A DNA stretch of 21,859 nucleotides from Dehalococcoidia bacterium UBA2777 (GTDB lineage Bacteria > Chloroflexota > Dehalococcoidia > UBA2247 > UBA2777), in contig DEIJ01000081.1 in the NCBI GenBank assembly GCA_002352365.1, forward strand, positions 380 to 22,238, given 5' to 3'. The notes under the pieces are model-generated. The model was not told where the DNA came from. It worked only from the letters and a program-made list of their open reading frames with translations, and searched no databases. Numbering within the stretch: position 1 is the first letter of the stretch; every line of letters begins with the position of its first letter. The position numbers and the translations under genes are program-made. Below are positions 21,634 through 21,859 of this stretch, in pieces.

Positions 21634-21859
21634 GCGCTACAGTTTATGCACCAGGACATCGTTACCAAAGAGTTTAGAAATTTCCTCATCAATACCCAGA
21701 ATTAACAGCTCTGAGGTCGAAAACTTGTGTTAAGCATCTCCTTAACCTCCCCTTAAAAACCTTGCCCTGGCCATTTTTGTCTCTCACTTCTTAAATGGAG
21801 TCTTCTCAATCGATGTTTACCTCGAAAATAGATTTCCCATGTGTCATTGCGACCCTGAG
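21634..21859. other. Window end upstream of plsX, no intact gene
   Basis: About 225 bases without a supported gene. On the minus strand, a short frame with no start, ending in TAG near 21641, reads KFSTSELLILGIDEEISKL then FGNDVLVHKL. It looks protein-like, and AAGGAGATG lies just upstream in a different frame, so a one-base shift may have broken a very small gene. I do not recognise it. The rest is featureless. Confidence 0.35.

Overview
The window looks like a chromosomal segment of a Chloroflexota bacterium, most likely Dehalococcoidia or a subsurface relative. This rests on the density of acyl-CoA dehydrogenase genes, a 2-oxoacid:ferredoxin oxidoreductase locus, the trpE-D-C-F-B-A gene order and a conserved protein (19731-20486) that I associate with that group. 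It is an inference from gene content, not a database result. No tRNA, rRNA, CRISPR array, phage or intact transposon was recognised.

Layout. (1) 1-4342, plus strand: a fatty or branched-chain acyl-CoA oxidation operon. It holds a 5'-truncated acyl-CoA dehydrogenase, a HisC-type aminotransferase, and a tightly linked catalytic/non-catalytic pair of acyl-CoA dehydrogenases. (2) 4343-8373, minus strand: a second catabolic operon. Read in its own direction it runs candidate promoter, livK-like binding protein, iron-sulfur protein, korD, korA, korB, acyl-CoA dehydrogenase. Only the last two genes are intact. The first four are wrecks that keep recognisable starts, ends and gene junctions but have lost most of their interiors. 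(3) 8374-9145: a gene-free stretch with a GTTCACC-bordered CCCTC-rich repeat and four small tandem hairpins just ahead of trpE. (4) 9146-15247, plus strand: a tryptophan operon trpE-trpD-trpC-trpF-trpB-trpA, with TTGA (F/B) and ATGA (B/A) overlaps. The glutamine amidotransferase trpG is missing; a repeat-like hairpin lies where it would be expected. (5) 15282-21526: housekeeping genes in alternating orientation: tsaD and hisS (divergent), a small helix-turn-helix protein and sppA (divergent), an endonuclease IV-like protein and a conserved protein of unknown function (divergent), and plsX. Near-consensus sigma-70 promoters can be read for hisS, plsX, the helix-turn-helix gene and the endonuclease IV-like gene.

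How the parts fit. The first two regions point to a life based on oxidising CoA thioesters and 2-oxoacids with electrons passed to ferredoxin and ETF. The second operon looks to be in the course of being lost, with its promoter and last two genes surviving. The trp operon should work with a TrpG/PabA encoded elsewhere, or with free ammonia. I did not find a clearly new defence or mobile system. The most informative signals are the in-place decay of the kor operon, the active-site layout of the dehydrogenases, the missing trpG, and several regulatory dyads and hairpins.
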